From Mycolicibacterium agri (GTDB lineage: Bacteria; Actinomycetota; Actinomycetes; Mycobacteriales; Mycobacteriaceae): a stretch of DNA of 64,000 nt. This document shows positions 50,116-59,514 of this stretch, piece by piece. The notes under the pieces are model-generated. The model was not told the DNA's origin and searched no databases. It worked only from the letters and a program-made list of their open reading frames with translations. The stretch's first letter is position 1, and the number at the start of each line of letters is the position of its first letter. The position numbers were made by a program, and so were the translations under genes. The DNA is taken from the NCBI RefSeq assembly GCF_002553505.1, contig NZ_PDCP01000029.1, positions 1 through 64,000 on the forward strand. The letters are read 5' to 3'.

Positions 50116-50640
50116 TCACTGCGCCGGATAGTTCGGGTTCCACAGCAGCACGTCGGCGTCGCGTTCATATGCCTTGCCGTCGGGGAAACTGACGAGCTCG
50201 AACTGCATGCCCCACGGGCTGAGGAAGTACACCCACCGCTGACCCTCGCTGGCATTCTTACTGGCGGTCGGCTCTCCGAGCACCCGAATGCCCTCGGCGC
50301 GAAGGTAATCGACGGCCGCATCGATGTCGTGCACATAGAACGCGAGGTGGTGGCCACCGATGTCGCTGTTGCGAGGCATCGGCGCCTGGCCGTCGGCGGG
50401 CTCGTACACAAACACCTCGAAGTTCGCGCCCGTGCCGCAGCGGTAGAACCGCAGCTCCCGCATGACGGTGCGCGGATGGACGTTGAGATGCACAGCCATC
50501 CAGTCGTCGTCGTGCTGGAACGGCCCGAGTGTGTAGACGTGGGTGCAGCCCAGCACCCGAACGAAGAAGTCGTGGGCCTGTTCCAGATCGGGCACGGTGA
50601 ACCCGATGTGGTCCGTTCCGACCAGTCCCGGTAGCGCCAT
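50116..50640 (-). CDS. VOC-family dioxygenase/glyoxalase-like protein
   Basis: This 174-residue protein has the vicinal-oxygen-chelate fold: TDHIGFTVPDLEQAHDFFVRVLGC opens the first module and GGHHLAFYVHDIDAAVDYLRAEGIRVLGEP the second, with WVYFLSPWGMQFELVSFP at the end. His residues (H11, H97) and the Glu in the last strand are candidate metal ligands. The substrate is unknown; divergent transcription from the 2-oxoacid dehydrogenase suggests it acts in the same pathway, perhaps on a CoA ester or a diketone-type intermediate. GGAGG precedes the ATG. Confidence 0.78.
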   Translation of the reverse strand: MALPGLVGTDHIGFTVPDLEQAHDFFVRVLGCTHVYTLGPFQHDDDWMAVHLNVHPRTVMRELRFYRCGTGANFEVFVYEPADGQAPMPRNSDIGGHHLAFYVHDIDAAVDYLRAEGIRVLGEPTASKNASEGQRWVYFLSPWGMQFELVSFPDGKAYERDADVLLWNPNYPAQ

Positions 50641-50650
50641 CTCACCTCCG

Positions 50651-50748
50651 ATGTGTATCCAATAGAGCCCACATTAGCGGTAAATGCCCCAAAAAGCCGC
50701 AGCAAATTTCCAAAGATCTAGTCAATGTGGATCCAATCGGAGTACGGT
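50651..50748. promoter_or_regulatory. Twin GntR-type sites in the VOC / E1 divergent promoter
   Basis: ATGTGTATCCAAT (50651-50663) and ATGTGGATCCAAT (50725-50737) are direct repeats 74 bp apart, close to seven helical turns. The first lies 11 nt upstream of the VOC start. The second lies just before TACGGT (50743-50748), a likely E1 -10 box. Placement at both promoters suggests repression with possible looping. Confidence 0.6.
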
Positions 50749-50782
50749 GGCCGCAGATCGTCGAGGTTTTGGAGATGAGCAC

Positions 50783-52969
50783 ATGCCACGCGAAAAACGG
50801 CTCGAAACCGGTTCGCCCTGGATCGAGCTGTCGACGACCGAGGACGACTGGAAGGCCGCATCCCCGCAGCTGCTCGGCACTATGCTCGCTGAACTGCACC
50901 TCATCCGGGCATTCGAGGAGACCGTGCTCGAGTTGGCCGGCGAGAGCCTGGTGCACGGCCCCGCGCATTCGAGCATCGGTCAGGAAGGCGGCGCGGTTGG
51001 ATCCATTGTCGGCTTGCGCTCCACCGACGCGGTCAACGGGTCGCACCGCGGCCACCATCAGTTCCTGGCCAAGGCGCTGACCCACGTCAGCGGTGGCGTC
51101 ATCGACCCGGCCACGCCGGTGACCCCCAAGATCCAGCGCGTGCTGCAGCGCACGCTGGCCGAAATCCTCGGCCTGGCGCAGGGCTTCTGCCACGGGCGCG
51201 GCGGTTCGATGCACCTGCAGTGGTTCGAGGCGGGCGCGTTGGGCACCAACGCAATCGTCGGTGGCGGTGTGCCGATGGGTGCAGGCAACGCCTGGGCCCA
51301 AAAGCACAGTGGCACTACCGATCTCACGATCAGCTACTTCGGCGACGGGGCCAGCCAGATCGGGTCGGTGCTCGAGACCATGAACCTGGCCGCGGCGTGG
51401 AAGCTGCCGTTCTGCTTCTTCATCGAGAACAACCTGTACGCGGTGTCCACCCGGGTCGAGGAGATCACCGCCGACACCCGGTTGTCGGTGCGGGGACAGG
51501 GATTCGGCATACCCTGCTGGCGGGTGGACGGCATGGATCCGTTGGCGGTCTACCTCGCGACCGAGCAGGCGGCGCAGCGGATGCGCAGCGGCGCGGGCCC
51601 TGCCGTCATCGAGGTCGAGGTGTATCGCTACTTCCACCAGAACGGGCCCTACCCGGGCAGCGCGTTCGGCTACCGCGACAAGGACGAAGAGGCGTACTGG
51701 CGCAGCCGCGACCCCCTCGACCGGGTCGCCAACGAGATGATCGCCCTCGGACTGATCGACGAGGCGGGTGTGGCGTCGGTGCGCAAACAAGCCCAGGACG
51801 CTATGGCAGCCGCCGTCGCCGAGCTCGTCGAGGCCGACCCGGACAAGGCGGGTAAACGCCGGATCAAACCGCAGCTGTGGCCAGATCCGTCGTTCGTCGA
51901 CGTCGGGGTGCGAGGCGACGCCAGCGAACTGCAATCGCTCACCGCTCTCGAGCCGTCGACATACCAGGGTCCCTGGCGCACAGTGAAATTCGTCGAAGCC
52001 GTGTCCGCCGTCATGGACCGCAGGATGGCGTGCGACGAGCGCATCGTGGTGTTCGGTGAGGACGTGCACCGGCTGGGCGGCGGCACCAACGGCGCCACCA
52101 AGGGTCTGGCCAAATACGGCGAGCAGCGGTTGGTGGGGACGCCCATCAGTGAGAACGCGTTCGCCGGCCTCGGCGGCGGATTGGCACTCGACGGCCGGTT
52201 CCGTCCCGTCGTCGAGTTCATGTATCCGGACTTCATGTGGGTCGCAGCCGATCAGGTGTTCAACCAGATCGGCAAGGCGCGGCACATGTTCGGCGGCGAC
52301 AATCCGGTGCCCTTCGTCCTGCGGACGAAGGTGGCAATGGGCACCGGTTACGGGTCCCAGCACTCGATGGACCCCGCCGGGATCTTCGCGACCAGCCCAG
52401 GCTGGCGGATCGCCGCGGCGTCGACCGCTGCGGACTACGTCGGACTGATGAATGCCGCTCTGGCTCTGCAGGATCCAGTTCTGATAATCGAACACGTCGA
52501 CCTCTACGGGGTCGCCGACAAGGTCCCCGAGGGCGATCTCGACTACATCATTCCGCCGGGCCGCGCCGCGATACGGCGAGTCGGCACCGAGGTCACGGTC
52601 ATCACCTATCTGTCGATGGTGGCCGAATGCCAGAAGGCGATCGAACAGACCGACGTCGACGCCGAGCTGGTCGATCTGCGTTGGCTGGACCGTGCATCCA
52701 TCGACTGGGACACGATCGAGGCAAGCGTGCGAAAAACGAACGCCGTCTTGATCGTTGAGCAGGGCACGCGCGGCCCCTCCTACGGCGGCTGGCTGGCCGA
52801 CGAGATTCAACGCAGGCTCTTCGACTGGCTCGATCAACCCGTCGAACGCGTCTGTGGCGGTGAGGCGTCGCCGAGCATCTCCAAGGTGCTCGAACGCGCG
52901 GCCATCGCCGACGTCGACGACGTCGTCGCCGGTCTGGAGAAGATCCGGGTGGGAATGGGGCAACGCTGA
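50783..52969 (+). CDS. 2-oxoacid dehydrogenase E1, fused alpha and beta subunits
   Basis: The 728-residue protein joins an E1-alpha module (residues about 20-340) to an E1-beta module (about 400-725). The thiamine diphosphate motif starts at GDGASQIG and ends at FFIENN. GRGGSMHLQW is the activation-loop region. The beta part begins KFVEAVSAVMDRRMACDERIVVFGEDV and contains FAGLGGGLALDGRFRPVVEFMYPDF. It would decarboxylate a 2-oxo acid (or acetoin) and hand the acyl group to the lipoyl E2 encoded next, which overlaps by TGATG. The ATG at 50783 follows GGAG. No E3 gene is in the window. Confidence 0.88.
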   Translation: MPREKRLETGSPWIELSTTEDDWKAASPQLLGTMLAELHLIRAFEETVLELAGESLVHGPAHSSIGQEGGAVGSIVGLRSTDAVNGSHRGHHQFLAKALTHVSGGVIDPATPVTPKIQRVLQRTLAEILGLAQGFCHGRGGSMHLQWFEAGALGTNAIVGGGVPMGAGNAWAQKHSGTTDLTISYFGDGASQIGSVLETMNLAAAWKLPFCFFIENNLYAVSTRVEEITADTRLSVRGQGFGIPCWRVDGMDPLAVYLATEQAAQRMRSGAGPAVIEVEVYRYFHQNGPYPGSAFGYRDKDEEAYWRSRDPLDRVANEMIALGLIDEAGVASVRKQAQDAMAAAVAELVEADPDKAGKRRIKPQLWPDPSFVDVGVRGDASELQSLTALEPSTYQGPWRTVKFVEAVSAVMDRRMACDERIVVFGEDVHRLGGGTNGATKGLAKYGEQRLVGTPISENAFAGLGGGLALDGRFRPVVEFMYPDFMWVAADQVFNQIGKARHMFGGDNPVPFVLRTKVAMGTGYGSQHSMDPAGIFATSPGWRIAAASTAADYVGLMNAALALQDPVLIIEHVDLYGVADKVPEGDLDYIIPPGRAAIRRVGTEVTVITYLSMVAECQKAIEQTDVDAELVDLRWLDRASIDWDTIEASVRKTNAVLIVEQGTRGPSYGGWLADEIQRRLFDWLDQPVERVCGGEASPSISKVLERAAIADVDDVVAGLEKIRVGMGQR

Positions 52970-54246
52970 TGCCGACGGTCGTGCGCATGCCCGAGGTGCT
53001 CGCCAACGCGGGCGAGGGCGTCATCCAGACGTGGCTGGTCGGAGAAGGGCAGGAGGTCGCCGTCGGTGATCCGCTCGCCGAAATCGAAACGGAGAAGGCC
53101 GTCGTCGAATATGTCGCCGAGATCGCTGGGACCGTCGGCCGGCTGATCGCGTCACCGGGTTCGACGATCGCGGTGGGTGAGCCGATCGCGGTGATGCTCG
53201 CGCCAGGGGAGACCGCCGCCGACATCGACGCGGCTCTACTGGACGGCGCCGAGGTGTCGCACGCAGCGGCCCCGACGACGCCGGAGCCTGCGACCGCCGG
53301 CGCCGCCGAACAGTCCGTCGAACACGCCGCGACCCCGACCGTTGAGACAGCGGCCGGAAACGGCTCGTCCGGCGGCAGGCGGCTGTTCGCTACGCCGTTG
53401 GTGCGCCGGATCGCCCGCGAACGCGGCATCGACCTGGCAACCGTGAAAGGCACCGGCCCCGCAGGTCGTATCGTGCGCCGCGACCTGGACCGACTCGAAG
53501 CCGACAAAACCGTCAGCTCGCCCGCACCCCAACCTGTTTCGGCGACAACCGCTGCGCCCGAGGCATCCGGATACACCGACGTCCCGCTCACAGGAATGCG
53601 CAAGGCCGTTGCGCGCAGGCTCACCGAGAGCAAGACAGAAGTTCCGCATTTCTATCTCAGCGCCGATTGCCGGGTCGACGAGCTGATCGCGCTGCGACAC
53701 AACGTCAACGCGGCGGCCGCGGCGAAAGTCTCGCTCAACGACTTCATCCTGAAAGCGGTCGCCTGCGCCCTGATCGAGGTGCCCGACGCCAACGCGATCT
53801 GGAACGGTGACTCGATCCGTCGCTTCGAGCACGCCGACATCGCAATGGCCGTCGCCGTCGACGGCGGCCTACTCACCCCGGTGCTGCGCGGTGTGGATGC
53901 CATGCCGCTCTCGGTGCTCGCGGCAGAAGCCGCGGCTCTCGCGCAGCGCTCACGCGACGGTCAGTTGCGCCAGCATGAATTGGAGGGCGGCAGCTTCTCG
54001 GTGTCCAACCTCGGGATGTTCGGCGTAACCGAGTTTTCCGCCATCTTGAACCCGCCGCAGTCGGGCATCCTCGCGGTGGGCGCCGCCACGCAGCGGCCCG
54101 TTGTCGACGATGGCGAACTGACCGTCGGAACGGTCATGACGGTGACACTGTCGGCCGATCACCGGGTCATCGACGGCGCGGTCGCGGCGGCATGGATGGC
54201 TGCCTTCGTCCGTCGCATCGAGAACCCCTTGACCATCCTGATCTGA
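52969..54246 (+). CDS. Dihydrolipoamide acyltransferase (E2) of a 2-oxoacid dehydrogenase complex
   Basis: This 425-residue E2 has an N-terminal lipoyl domain with the lipoylated lysine K43 (EIETEKAVVEYV), an Ala/Pro/Thr-rich linker, a peripheral-subunit-binding domain (FATPLVRRIARERGIDLATVKGTGPAGRIVRRDLDRL, about 140-180) and the C-terminal catalytic domain ending with SADHRVIDGAVAAAW, which holds the active His and Asp. It forms the core that passes the acyl group from E1 to CoA. It overlaps the E1 gene by one base. The E3 component must come from elsewhere in the genome. Confidence 0.9.
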   Translation: MPTVVRMPEVLANAGEGVIQTWLVGEGQEVAVGDPLAEIETEKAVVEYVAEIAGTVGRLIASPGSTIAVGEPIAVMLAPGETAADIDAALLDGAEVSHAAAPTTPEPATAGAAEQSVEHAATPTVETAAGNGSSGGRRLFATPLVRRIARERGIDLATVKGTGPAGRIVRRDLDRLEADKTVSSPAPQPVSATTAAPEASGYTDVPLTGMRKAVARRLTESKTEVPHFYLSADCRVDELIALRHNVNAAAAAKVSLNDFILKAVACALIEVPDANAIWNGDSIRRFEHADIAMAVAVDGGLLTPVLRGVDAMPLSVLAAEAAALAQRSRDGQLRQHELEGGSFSVSNLGMFGVTEFSAILNPPQSGILAVGAATQRPVVDDGELTVGTVMTVTLSADHRVIDGAVAAAWMAAFVRRIENPLTILI

Positions 54247-54283
54247 TCGCATGAGCGACGCGCTGAGCACTTCAAATGCCCCC

Positions 54284-54344
54284 TTGACCGGGGCGTCAAC
54301 GGCCGCGTACGGTTTGATCCATCCGCTGCTTTGCAAACGATTGC
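54284..54344 (+). promoter_or_regulatory. Nitrilase promoter with LacI-type operator
   Basis: TTGACC (54284-54289), an 18-bp spacer and TACGGT (54308-54313) form the promoter. GCAAACGATTGC (54333-54344), an 11-of-12 match to the palindrome at the ABC transporter promoter, lies about 20 nt downstream of the -10, in a roadblock position. Confidence 0.65.
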
Positions 54345-54380
54345 TGGTGCGGATTCGTCCCCGACTGGAGGTAGTCCACC

Positions 54381-55466
54381 ATGGGTGGTGACGAGTTCCC
54401 GAGGGTGCGGGCGGCCGCGGTCCAGGCCAGCTCGGTGTTCCTCGACCGAGAGCGGTCAACGGCGAAGGCATGCGCCCTGATTCGCGAGGCCGGTGCCGGC
54501 GGTGCCGACATCGTCGCCTTTCCGGAGGGCTTCATCCCCGCGCATCCCGTGTGGTTCCATTTCCACCCGGCGACAGGCGAAGTCGCCACCCGGCTCAGCG
54601 TCGAGCTGTTCAAGAACGCCGTGGAAATCCCGGGACCGGAGATCGACGAGTTGCAACGGGCCGCGGCCGACGCCGGTGCCTATGTGGTGGTGGGGGTGTG
54701 CGAGAAACTGCCCAACACCACGGGGACTCTGTACAACAGTCAGGTCTTCCTCGGGCCCGACGGCGCCTTGCTCGGCAGACGCCGCAAGATCATGCCGACG
54801 GTGGGTGAGCGGTTGGTGCACACCGGCGGCGACGGCGACAGCCTGGCCGCCTTCAACACCCGCTTCGGCCCGGCCAGCGCATTGATCTGTGGCGAAAATT
54901 CCAATCCGCTGGCGATTTTCGCGGTGACCGCGCAATACTCGCGCGTGCACGTCATGAGTTGGCCCAACCACTTTCCGGCGGTGGGCACACCGCTGCGTGA
55001 CCGGGTCGCGGTCGACTCGCGCGCCTTCGCGCAGATGTCGAAGGCGTTCGTCGTCAGCGCATGCGGCACGGTCGACGATGCGGCCGTCGCGCGGCTGGAG
55101 CTGTCGGCCAAGGACGAGGCGCTCATCCGCGATCCCGACTTCTGCGGCGGTTCTCTTATTGTCGCCCCAGACAGCCGAATCATCGCCGGCCCGCTGGGTA
55201 ACGAAGAGGCGATTCTCTACGCCGATCTCGACCTCGACATCGGCGTACGGATGAAGTTGCGCCACGACTTCGCCGGTCACTACAACCGGCCCGACATCTT
55301 CCAGCTCACGGTCAACGCCGAGGCGCCGCGGATCTTCGGAATCGCCAACGCCACACCGACAGCCCGGCCTGCGCTGACCGACACGTCTGCGGTTGCCGAC
55401 GACCCGACGGCGATCGAGCACGTCCACCAACGCGCCATCGGGAACGGCGGGGACGGTGGTCGCTGA
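54381..55466 (+). CDS. Nitrilase-family carbon-nitrogen hydrolase
   Basis: The 361-residue enzyme belongs to the true nitrilase branch, hydrolysing a nitrile to a carboxylic acid and ammonia, or to an amide. The catalytic triad is visible as E49 in FPEGFIPAHPVW, K136 in RRRKIMPT and C170 in LICGENSNP. The ENSNP form after the Cys and length over 350 residues favour nitrilase over the shorter amidase branches. It sits between the E2 gene and an ABC importer and has its own promoter with a LacI-type palindrome, so its substrate is probably the imported compound or a derivative of it. Confidence 0.85.
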   Translation: MGGDEFPRVRAAAVQASSVFLDRERSTAKACALIREAGAGGADIVAFPEGFIPAHPVWFHFHPATGEVATRLSVELFKNAVEIPGPEIDELQRAAADAGAYVVVGVCEKLPNTTGTLYNSQVFLGPDGALLGRRRKIMPTVGERLVHTGGDGDSLAAFNTRFGPASALICGENSNPLAIFAVTAQYSRVHVMSWPNHFPAVGTPLRDRVAVDSRAFAQMSKAFVVSACGTVDDAAVARLELSAKDEALIRDPDFCGGSLIVAPDSRIIAGPLGNEEAILYADLDLDIGVRMKLRHDFAGHYNRPDIFQLTVNAEAPRIFGIANATPTARPALTDTSAVADDPTAIEHVHQRAIGNGGDGGR

Positions 55467-55508
55467 GCGCCGGCTGCGGCGCCGGCGGTGTGGATCAGCG
55501 CAGAACGC

Positions 55509-55562
55509 TTGACAGATGTGGCACGGGTCACGATAGTTTCGGAGGACCGCAATCGATTGCGG
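55509..55562 (+). promoter_or_regulatory. ABC transporter promoter with perfect LacI-type operator
   Basis: TTGACA (55509-55514), a 17-bp spacer and GATAGT (55532-55537) form a near-consensus promoter. CCGCAATCGATTGCGG (55547-55562) is a perfect 16-bp palindrome covering the expected transcription start. The CG centre and GCAA/TTGC arms are typical of LacI-family operators. Confidence 0.8.
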
Positions 55563-55580
55563 AACGGAAGGAGAAGGGCC

Positions 55581-56801
55581 GTGAACGGACGGATAGGACG
55601 GCGGCTGGCTGGGATTTTGGCGAGCGCAGGCGTTTTACTCGGCGGCGTTGCGTGCGGCAGTGACGACGGAGGCGGCAGCGACCCGATCAAGATCGGCGCG
55701 TCCATACCCCTGACTGGCCAGTTCTCCCAGGAGGGTACGGCCGCCAAGCAGGGCTATGAGGTCTGGGCGGCCATGGTGAACGAGAACGGCGGTCTGCTCG
55801 GCCGCCAAGTCGAATTGGTCATCAAGGACGACGCTTCGAACCAGAACACCGTCGTCGCCGACTACAACGCGTTGATCAGCAAGGACAAGGTCGACCTGCT
55901 GATCGGCACTTACTCGTCGCTGCTGAACCTGCCTGCATCTGCGGTCGCCGAGAAGAACAACATGCTCTACATCGAGCCCGCAGGCGGCGCTCCCGAGATC
56001 TTCGAGCGCGGCATGAAGTATCTCTTCTTCTCCCAGCAGGCCACCGCCGACAAGCAGGGCAAGGCCTTTGCCGACTGGATTTCGACGCTGCCCGAGGCGG
56101 ATCGTCCGAAGACCGCCGCCTATCCGACGATCGACGACCCGTTCGTGTCGCCCAACGTCGAAGGCATTCGTTCGGTGCTGGAAGGCGCGGGCATCACGAC
56201 CGTGTTCGCCGAGACGTACCAGTCCGACCTGAACAACTTCGACACCTTGGTCAGCAAGGTGCGCGAAGCCAATCCGGATCTTGTTGTGCACGGCGCGTTC
56301 TTCGACGACGGCGTCGGGTTCGTCCGGTCGATGCTCAAGGCGGACTTCAAGCCGCGCTGGCTATACCAGACCACGGCGCCCAGCCTCGGCGACGAGTACG
56401 CCAAGGCCATCGGCCCGGAGAACACCGAAGGCATCATCTTCGCGATCAGCCATGCCCCACAGGCGGAAACGCCGGGCAACGCGGAGTTCGTCAAGAAGTA
56501 CGAGGAGATGTTCGGCGGACTGCCTGCCGAGGACGCGGCCGACGCGTACGGCGCCGCGCAGGTGTTGCAGGCCGCAGTCGAAGGGGTGGGCGATCTCAAG
56601 GACCAGGCGGCGATGGCGGATTGGTTGCGGCAGAACACCGTTTCGACCATTCTCGGCGACCTCAAGTGGGATGACGCGGGCCGCCCGCAAGGTGAGTTCC
56701 TGACCGGCCAGTGGCAGGACGGAAAGGTGGAGTACATCCTGCCGAAGCAGTTCGCCACCACCGATCACGTCGTCATGGGTTGGCAGCCCGGGTCGGTCTA
56801 A
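55581..56801 (+). CDS. ABC transporter substrate-binding lipoprotein (branched-chain amino acid/amide type)
   Basis: This 406-residue solute-binding protein has a signal peptide ending in the lipobox GGVAC, followed by an acidic Gly-rich spacer, so it is anchored outside the membrane. The mature part is a two-lobed type I periplasmic-binding fold (IKIGASIPLTGQFSQEGTAAKQGYEVWAAMVNENGGLLGRQVELVIKDD), the LivK/amide-binding class. The ligand may be an amino acid, amide, nitrile or small aromatic acid. The GTG at 55581 follows GGAAGGAGAAGG. It is the first gene of a four-gene operon and overlaps the permease gene by one base (TAATG). Confidence 0.88.
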   Translation: MNGRIGRRLAGILASAGVLLGGVACGSDDGGGSDPIKIGASIPLTGQFSQEGTAAKQGYEVWAAMVNENGGLLGRQVELVIKDDASNQNTVVADYNALISKDKVDLLIGTYSSLLNLPASAVAEKNNMLYIEPAGGAPEIFERGMKYLFFSQQATADKQGKAFADWISTLPEADRPKTAAYPTIDDPFVSPNVEGIRSVLEGAGITTVFAETYQSDLNNFDTLVSKVREANPDLVVHGAFFDDGVGFVRSMLKADFKPRWLYQTTAPSLGDEYAKAIGPENTEGIIFAISHAPQAETPGNAEFVKKYEEMFGGLPAEDAADAYGAAQVLQAAVEGVGDLKDQAAMADWLRQNTVSTILGDLKWDDAGRPQGEFLTGQWQDGKVEYILPKQFATTDHVVMGWQPGSV

Positions 56802-57685
56802 TGCTCGGACTGCTGCAGTATCTCGTATTGGGCCTGTTGGTGGGCGGCATCTACGCATTGGCCGCCAGCGGCCTGACCCTGGTGTTCGGCGTGATGCGGA
56901 TCATCAACATCGCCCACGGCGCGTTCCTGATCCTCGGCGCGTTCCTCGCCTTCACCGCGTGGTCCAAGCTGGGCATCGACCCGATGTTGGCGATCCTGTT
57001 GATCGCGCCGATCTCGTTCGCGCTGGGGTGGGTCATCTACAAGGTGGCCATCGCCCCGGTGCGGACGGCGCCGATGGCCTCGACGGTGCTGCTGACGTTC
57101 GGCCTGGCGCTGGTGGTCGAAGCCACGATGGGCGTCATCTGGGGGAACAACGCCACCTCGATGACGCCGAGCTACGGCAGCGAATCCTTCGCCGCCGGAA
57201 GCTTTTACGTGCCGAAGGCGCAGGTCTACGGCGGGCTGGTGGCCGTCGCGGTGCTGTTGGTGCTCGGCCTGATCCTGACCAGGACGTGGCTCGGCCGGGC
57301 CATCCGGGCCGCCGCCAACAATCCGACGGGTGCCGAACTGGTCGGTATCAAGGTGGGCTCGGTCAGCGCGGTCGTGTTCGGCCTCGGCATGGCGGCCGCA
57401 TGCACGGGCGGGGCGATCGTCGGCGTGCTGTATTCCTTTGTGCCAGGCACGCATTACATGTGGATCGCGCGGCTGCTGGCGATCGTCGTGCTCGGTGGGT
57501 TGGGCAGCCTGAACGGTGCCATTCTCGGCGCGGTGCTGTTCGGGCTGGCCGAGACGTTGACGTCGGCCTACGTCTCGACGGCGTGGGCGACGGCCTTCCC
57601 GTACCTGATCGTGTTCGCCGTGCTGCTGCTGCGCCCGCAGGGCCTGCTGGGTGTGCGGCGCCGCGAGGATGCGAGCGCATTGTGA
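56801..57685 (+). CDS. ABC transporter permease, LivH type
   Basis: The 294-residue membrane protein has about eight hydrophobic helices and the LivH-type start LVLGLLVGGIYALAASGLTLVFGVMRIINIAHGAFLILGAF, where NIAHG is the hallmark. The EAA-like loop LGRAIRAAANNPTGAELVGI contacts the ATPases. It overlaps the upstream binding-protein gene and the downstream livM-livG fusion (GTGA). Confidence 0.9.
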   Translation: MLGLLQYLVLGLLVGGIYALAASGLTLVFGVMRIINIAHGAFLILGAFLAFTAWSKLGIDPMLAILLIAPISFALGWVIYKVAIAPVRTAPMASTVLLTFGLALVVEATMGVIWGNNATSMTPSYGSESFAAGSFYVPKAQVYGGLVAVAVLLVLGLILTRTWLGRAIRAAANNPTGAELVGIKVGSVSAVVFGLGMAAACTGGAIVGVLYSFVPGTHYMWIARLLAIVVLGGLGSLNGAILGAVLFGLAETLTSAYVSTAWATAFPYLIVFAVLLLRPQGLLGVRRREDASAL

Positions 57686-59514
57686 ATGCCTTGACCCGTT
57701 CGCTGGCGGAGCCGCGTCGCCTCGGCTACATCGCGCTGGTCGCGGCGGCCGCGTATCTCCTTGTGTTTCCAGTCGTTTCGGACGACGCGTACTACCAGAA
57801 CATGATCATCCTGTCGCTGGTCTTCGCCATCGGCGCCAGCGGCTTGAACATCATCATGGGGTACGCCGGCTACGTGTCGTTGGGCCAGGGCGCGTTCATC
57901 GGGCTCGGCGGCTACACGATCGGCGTGCTCGCCACCAAGATCGAGGGCCCGTCGCCGTGGCTGTGGGTTCCCGTGGCAGGAGTAGTCACCGCGATCGTGG
58001 CGCTCGGACTGGGTCTGGTGTCACTGCGCTCCAGCGGTGCGGCGTTTGTCATCATCACCGTCGCCTTCCTGTTCCTGACCGGTGTCATCGCGACCAACTG
58101 GGTGGGACTGACCAACGGCACGAGCGGTTTGACGCTGCCGTTGCCGCCGTTGAGCCGCGACATCATGAACTGGCCGTTCTACTACTCGCTGATCGTGGTG
58201 CTGGCGCTACAGCTGTTGCTGTCGTGGTGGATTCGTCGCACCAAGCTCGGAATGGGCCTGATGGCGATCCGCGGCGACGAGACCAAGGCCGCGACCATCG
58301 GCATCAACCTTCCGGTCAACAAGATCCTCGGCTTCGTCGCCAGCAGCGTGTTCGTCGGCATGGCCGGCGCCATCTACGGCTACTACCTGACCTTCATCGA
58401 CCCGCGCGGCATGTTCGGCATTCTGCTCAGCGTGCAAATCGTGCTGTCGGTTCTGGTGGGCGGCAACGGCACCCTGTGGGGACCGGTGATCGGCGCATTC
58501 ATCGTCGAATCGTTGAACGAGGTGGCCAACAACAACTTCGGCGGCGGCAACGTCCGGCTGTACCTGTTCGGTGCGCTGTTGATGGCGATCGTGATCTGGC
58601 TACCGCGCGGCATCCTGCCGTCGGTCGAACAGCTGCTGCAGCGGCGGCGCAGCGTCGGCCGGGCCGGGCTGGTGGGTGCGCGCATCTCCGAGGGCGCAAC
58701 GCTTTCCAAGCTGTCGGTCTCGACCCGTGAGCAGCGTCCCGTCGAGGCGGAGCGTGTCCTGCTGCGGGTGAGCGGGCTGACCAAACGGTTCGGCGGCATC
58801 ACCGCGGTCGACGGCTGCTCGTTCGACGTGCTCGACGGCTCGATCACCGGGCTCATCGGACCCAACGGCTCGGGTAAGACAACGGTGTTCAACCTGATCG
58901 ACAACACGATCACGCCGGATGCCGGTGAGATCTACTTCGACGGTGAGCGCATCGAACGCCTGCCCTCGTGGTCGCGTGCGCACCGCGGGTTGGGCCGCAC
59001 CTTCCAGATCACCCGGCTGTTCGGCGATATGACCGTGCTGGAGAACGTCGTTGCGCCGCAGCGCAATTTCTCGTGGTCGCAGCTCGGCCATATCGCGGTC
59101 AGCGGGCGAGAGGCCCGCGACGCCGAGGAACTGCTGGCGTTCGTTGGGATGCGCGACTTCCGCGACCAGCCCGCGCGGGCGCTGTCGTACGGCCAGCAGA
59201 AGCTGGTGGAGCTGGCCCAAATCCTCATGCTGGACCCGAAACTCATTCTGCTCGACGAGCCCGCAGGAGGAATCAATCCGGTGCTCATCGAGCGGATGGC
59301 CGAGATGATTCGCGAACTCAACGCGCTCGGCAAGACGTTCCTGATCGTCGAGCACAACATGCCCTTCGTGCTCGACCTGTGTCCGCAGGTGCACGTGCTG
59401 ACTCGGGGAGCGACCATGGCGTCGGGCACACCGGCTCAGATCCAGGCTGACCCCGCCGTGATCGACGCCTACCTCGGCGATGACTTCGATCTTCAGCCCG
59501 AAAGGGCGGTGTGA
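57682..59514 (+). CDS. Fused ABC permease (LivM) and ATPase (LivG)
   Basis: This 610-residue protein joins a LivM-type permease (residues about 1-320; GYAGYVSLGQGAFIGLGGY and the loop RRTKLGMGLMAIRGDETKAATIGI) to a LivG-type ATPase (about 350-605). The ATPase has Walker A GPNGSGKTT near residue 393, signature LSYGQQKLVEL, Walker B LILLDEPAGG and the H-loop IVEHN. Permease and ATPase are usually separate chains, but this fusion recurs in actinobacterial and proteobacterial transporters of the family. The GTG at 57682 overlaps the preceding stop. Confidence 0.9.
   Translation: MNALTRSLAEPRRLGYIALVAAAAYLLVFPVVSDDAYYQNMIILSLVFAIGASGLNIIMGYAGYVSLGQGAFIGLGGYTIGVLATKIEGPSPWLWVPVAGVVTAIVALGLGLVSLRSSGAAFVIITVAFLFLTGVIATNWVGLTNGTSGLTLPLPPLSRDIMNWPFYYSLIVVLALQLLLSWWIRRTKLGMGLMAIRGDETKAATIGINLPVNKILGFVASSVFVGMAGAIYGYYLTFIDPRGMFGILLSVQIVLSVLVGGNGTLWGPVIGAFIVESLNEVANNNFGGGNVRLYLFGALLMAIVIWLPRGILPSVEQLLQRRRSVGRAGLVGARISEGATLSKLSVSTREQRPVEAERVLLRVSGLTKRFGGITAVDGCSFDVLDGSITGLIGPNGSGKTTVFNLIDNTITPDAGEIYFDGERIERLPSWSRAHRGLGRTFQITRLFGDMTVLENVVAPQRNFSWSQLGHIAVSGREARDAEELLAFVGMRDFRDQPARALSYGQQKLVELAQILMLDPKLILLDEPAGGINPVLIERMAEMIRELNALGKTFLIVEHNMPFVLDLCPQVHVLTRGATMASGTPAQIQADPAVIDAYLGDDFDLQPERAV

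Noticed and set aside
50642..52963. 773-codon minus-strand open frame
   Set aside because: It is the antisense shadow of the E1 gene, which has clear thiamine diphosphate motifs.
56959..57681. Upstream extension of the livM-livG fusion frame
   Set aside because: This part is an out-of-frame reading of livH; the real start is the GTG at 57682 overlapping the livH stop.
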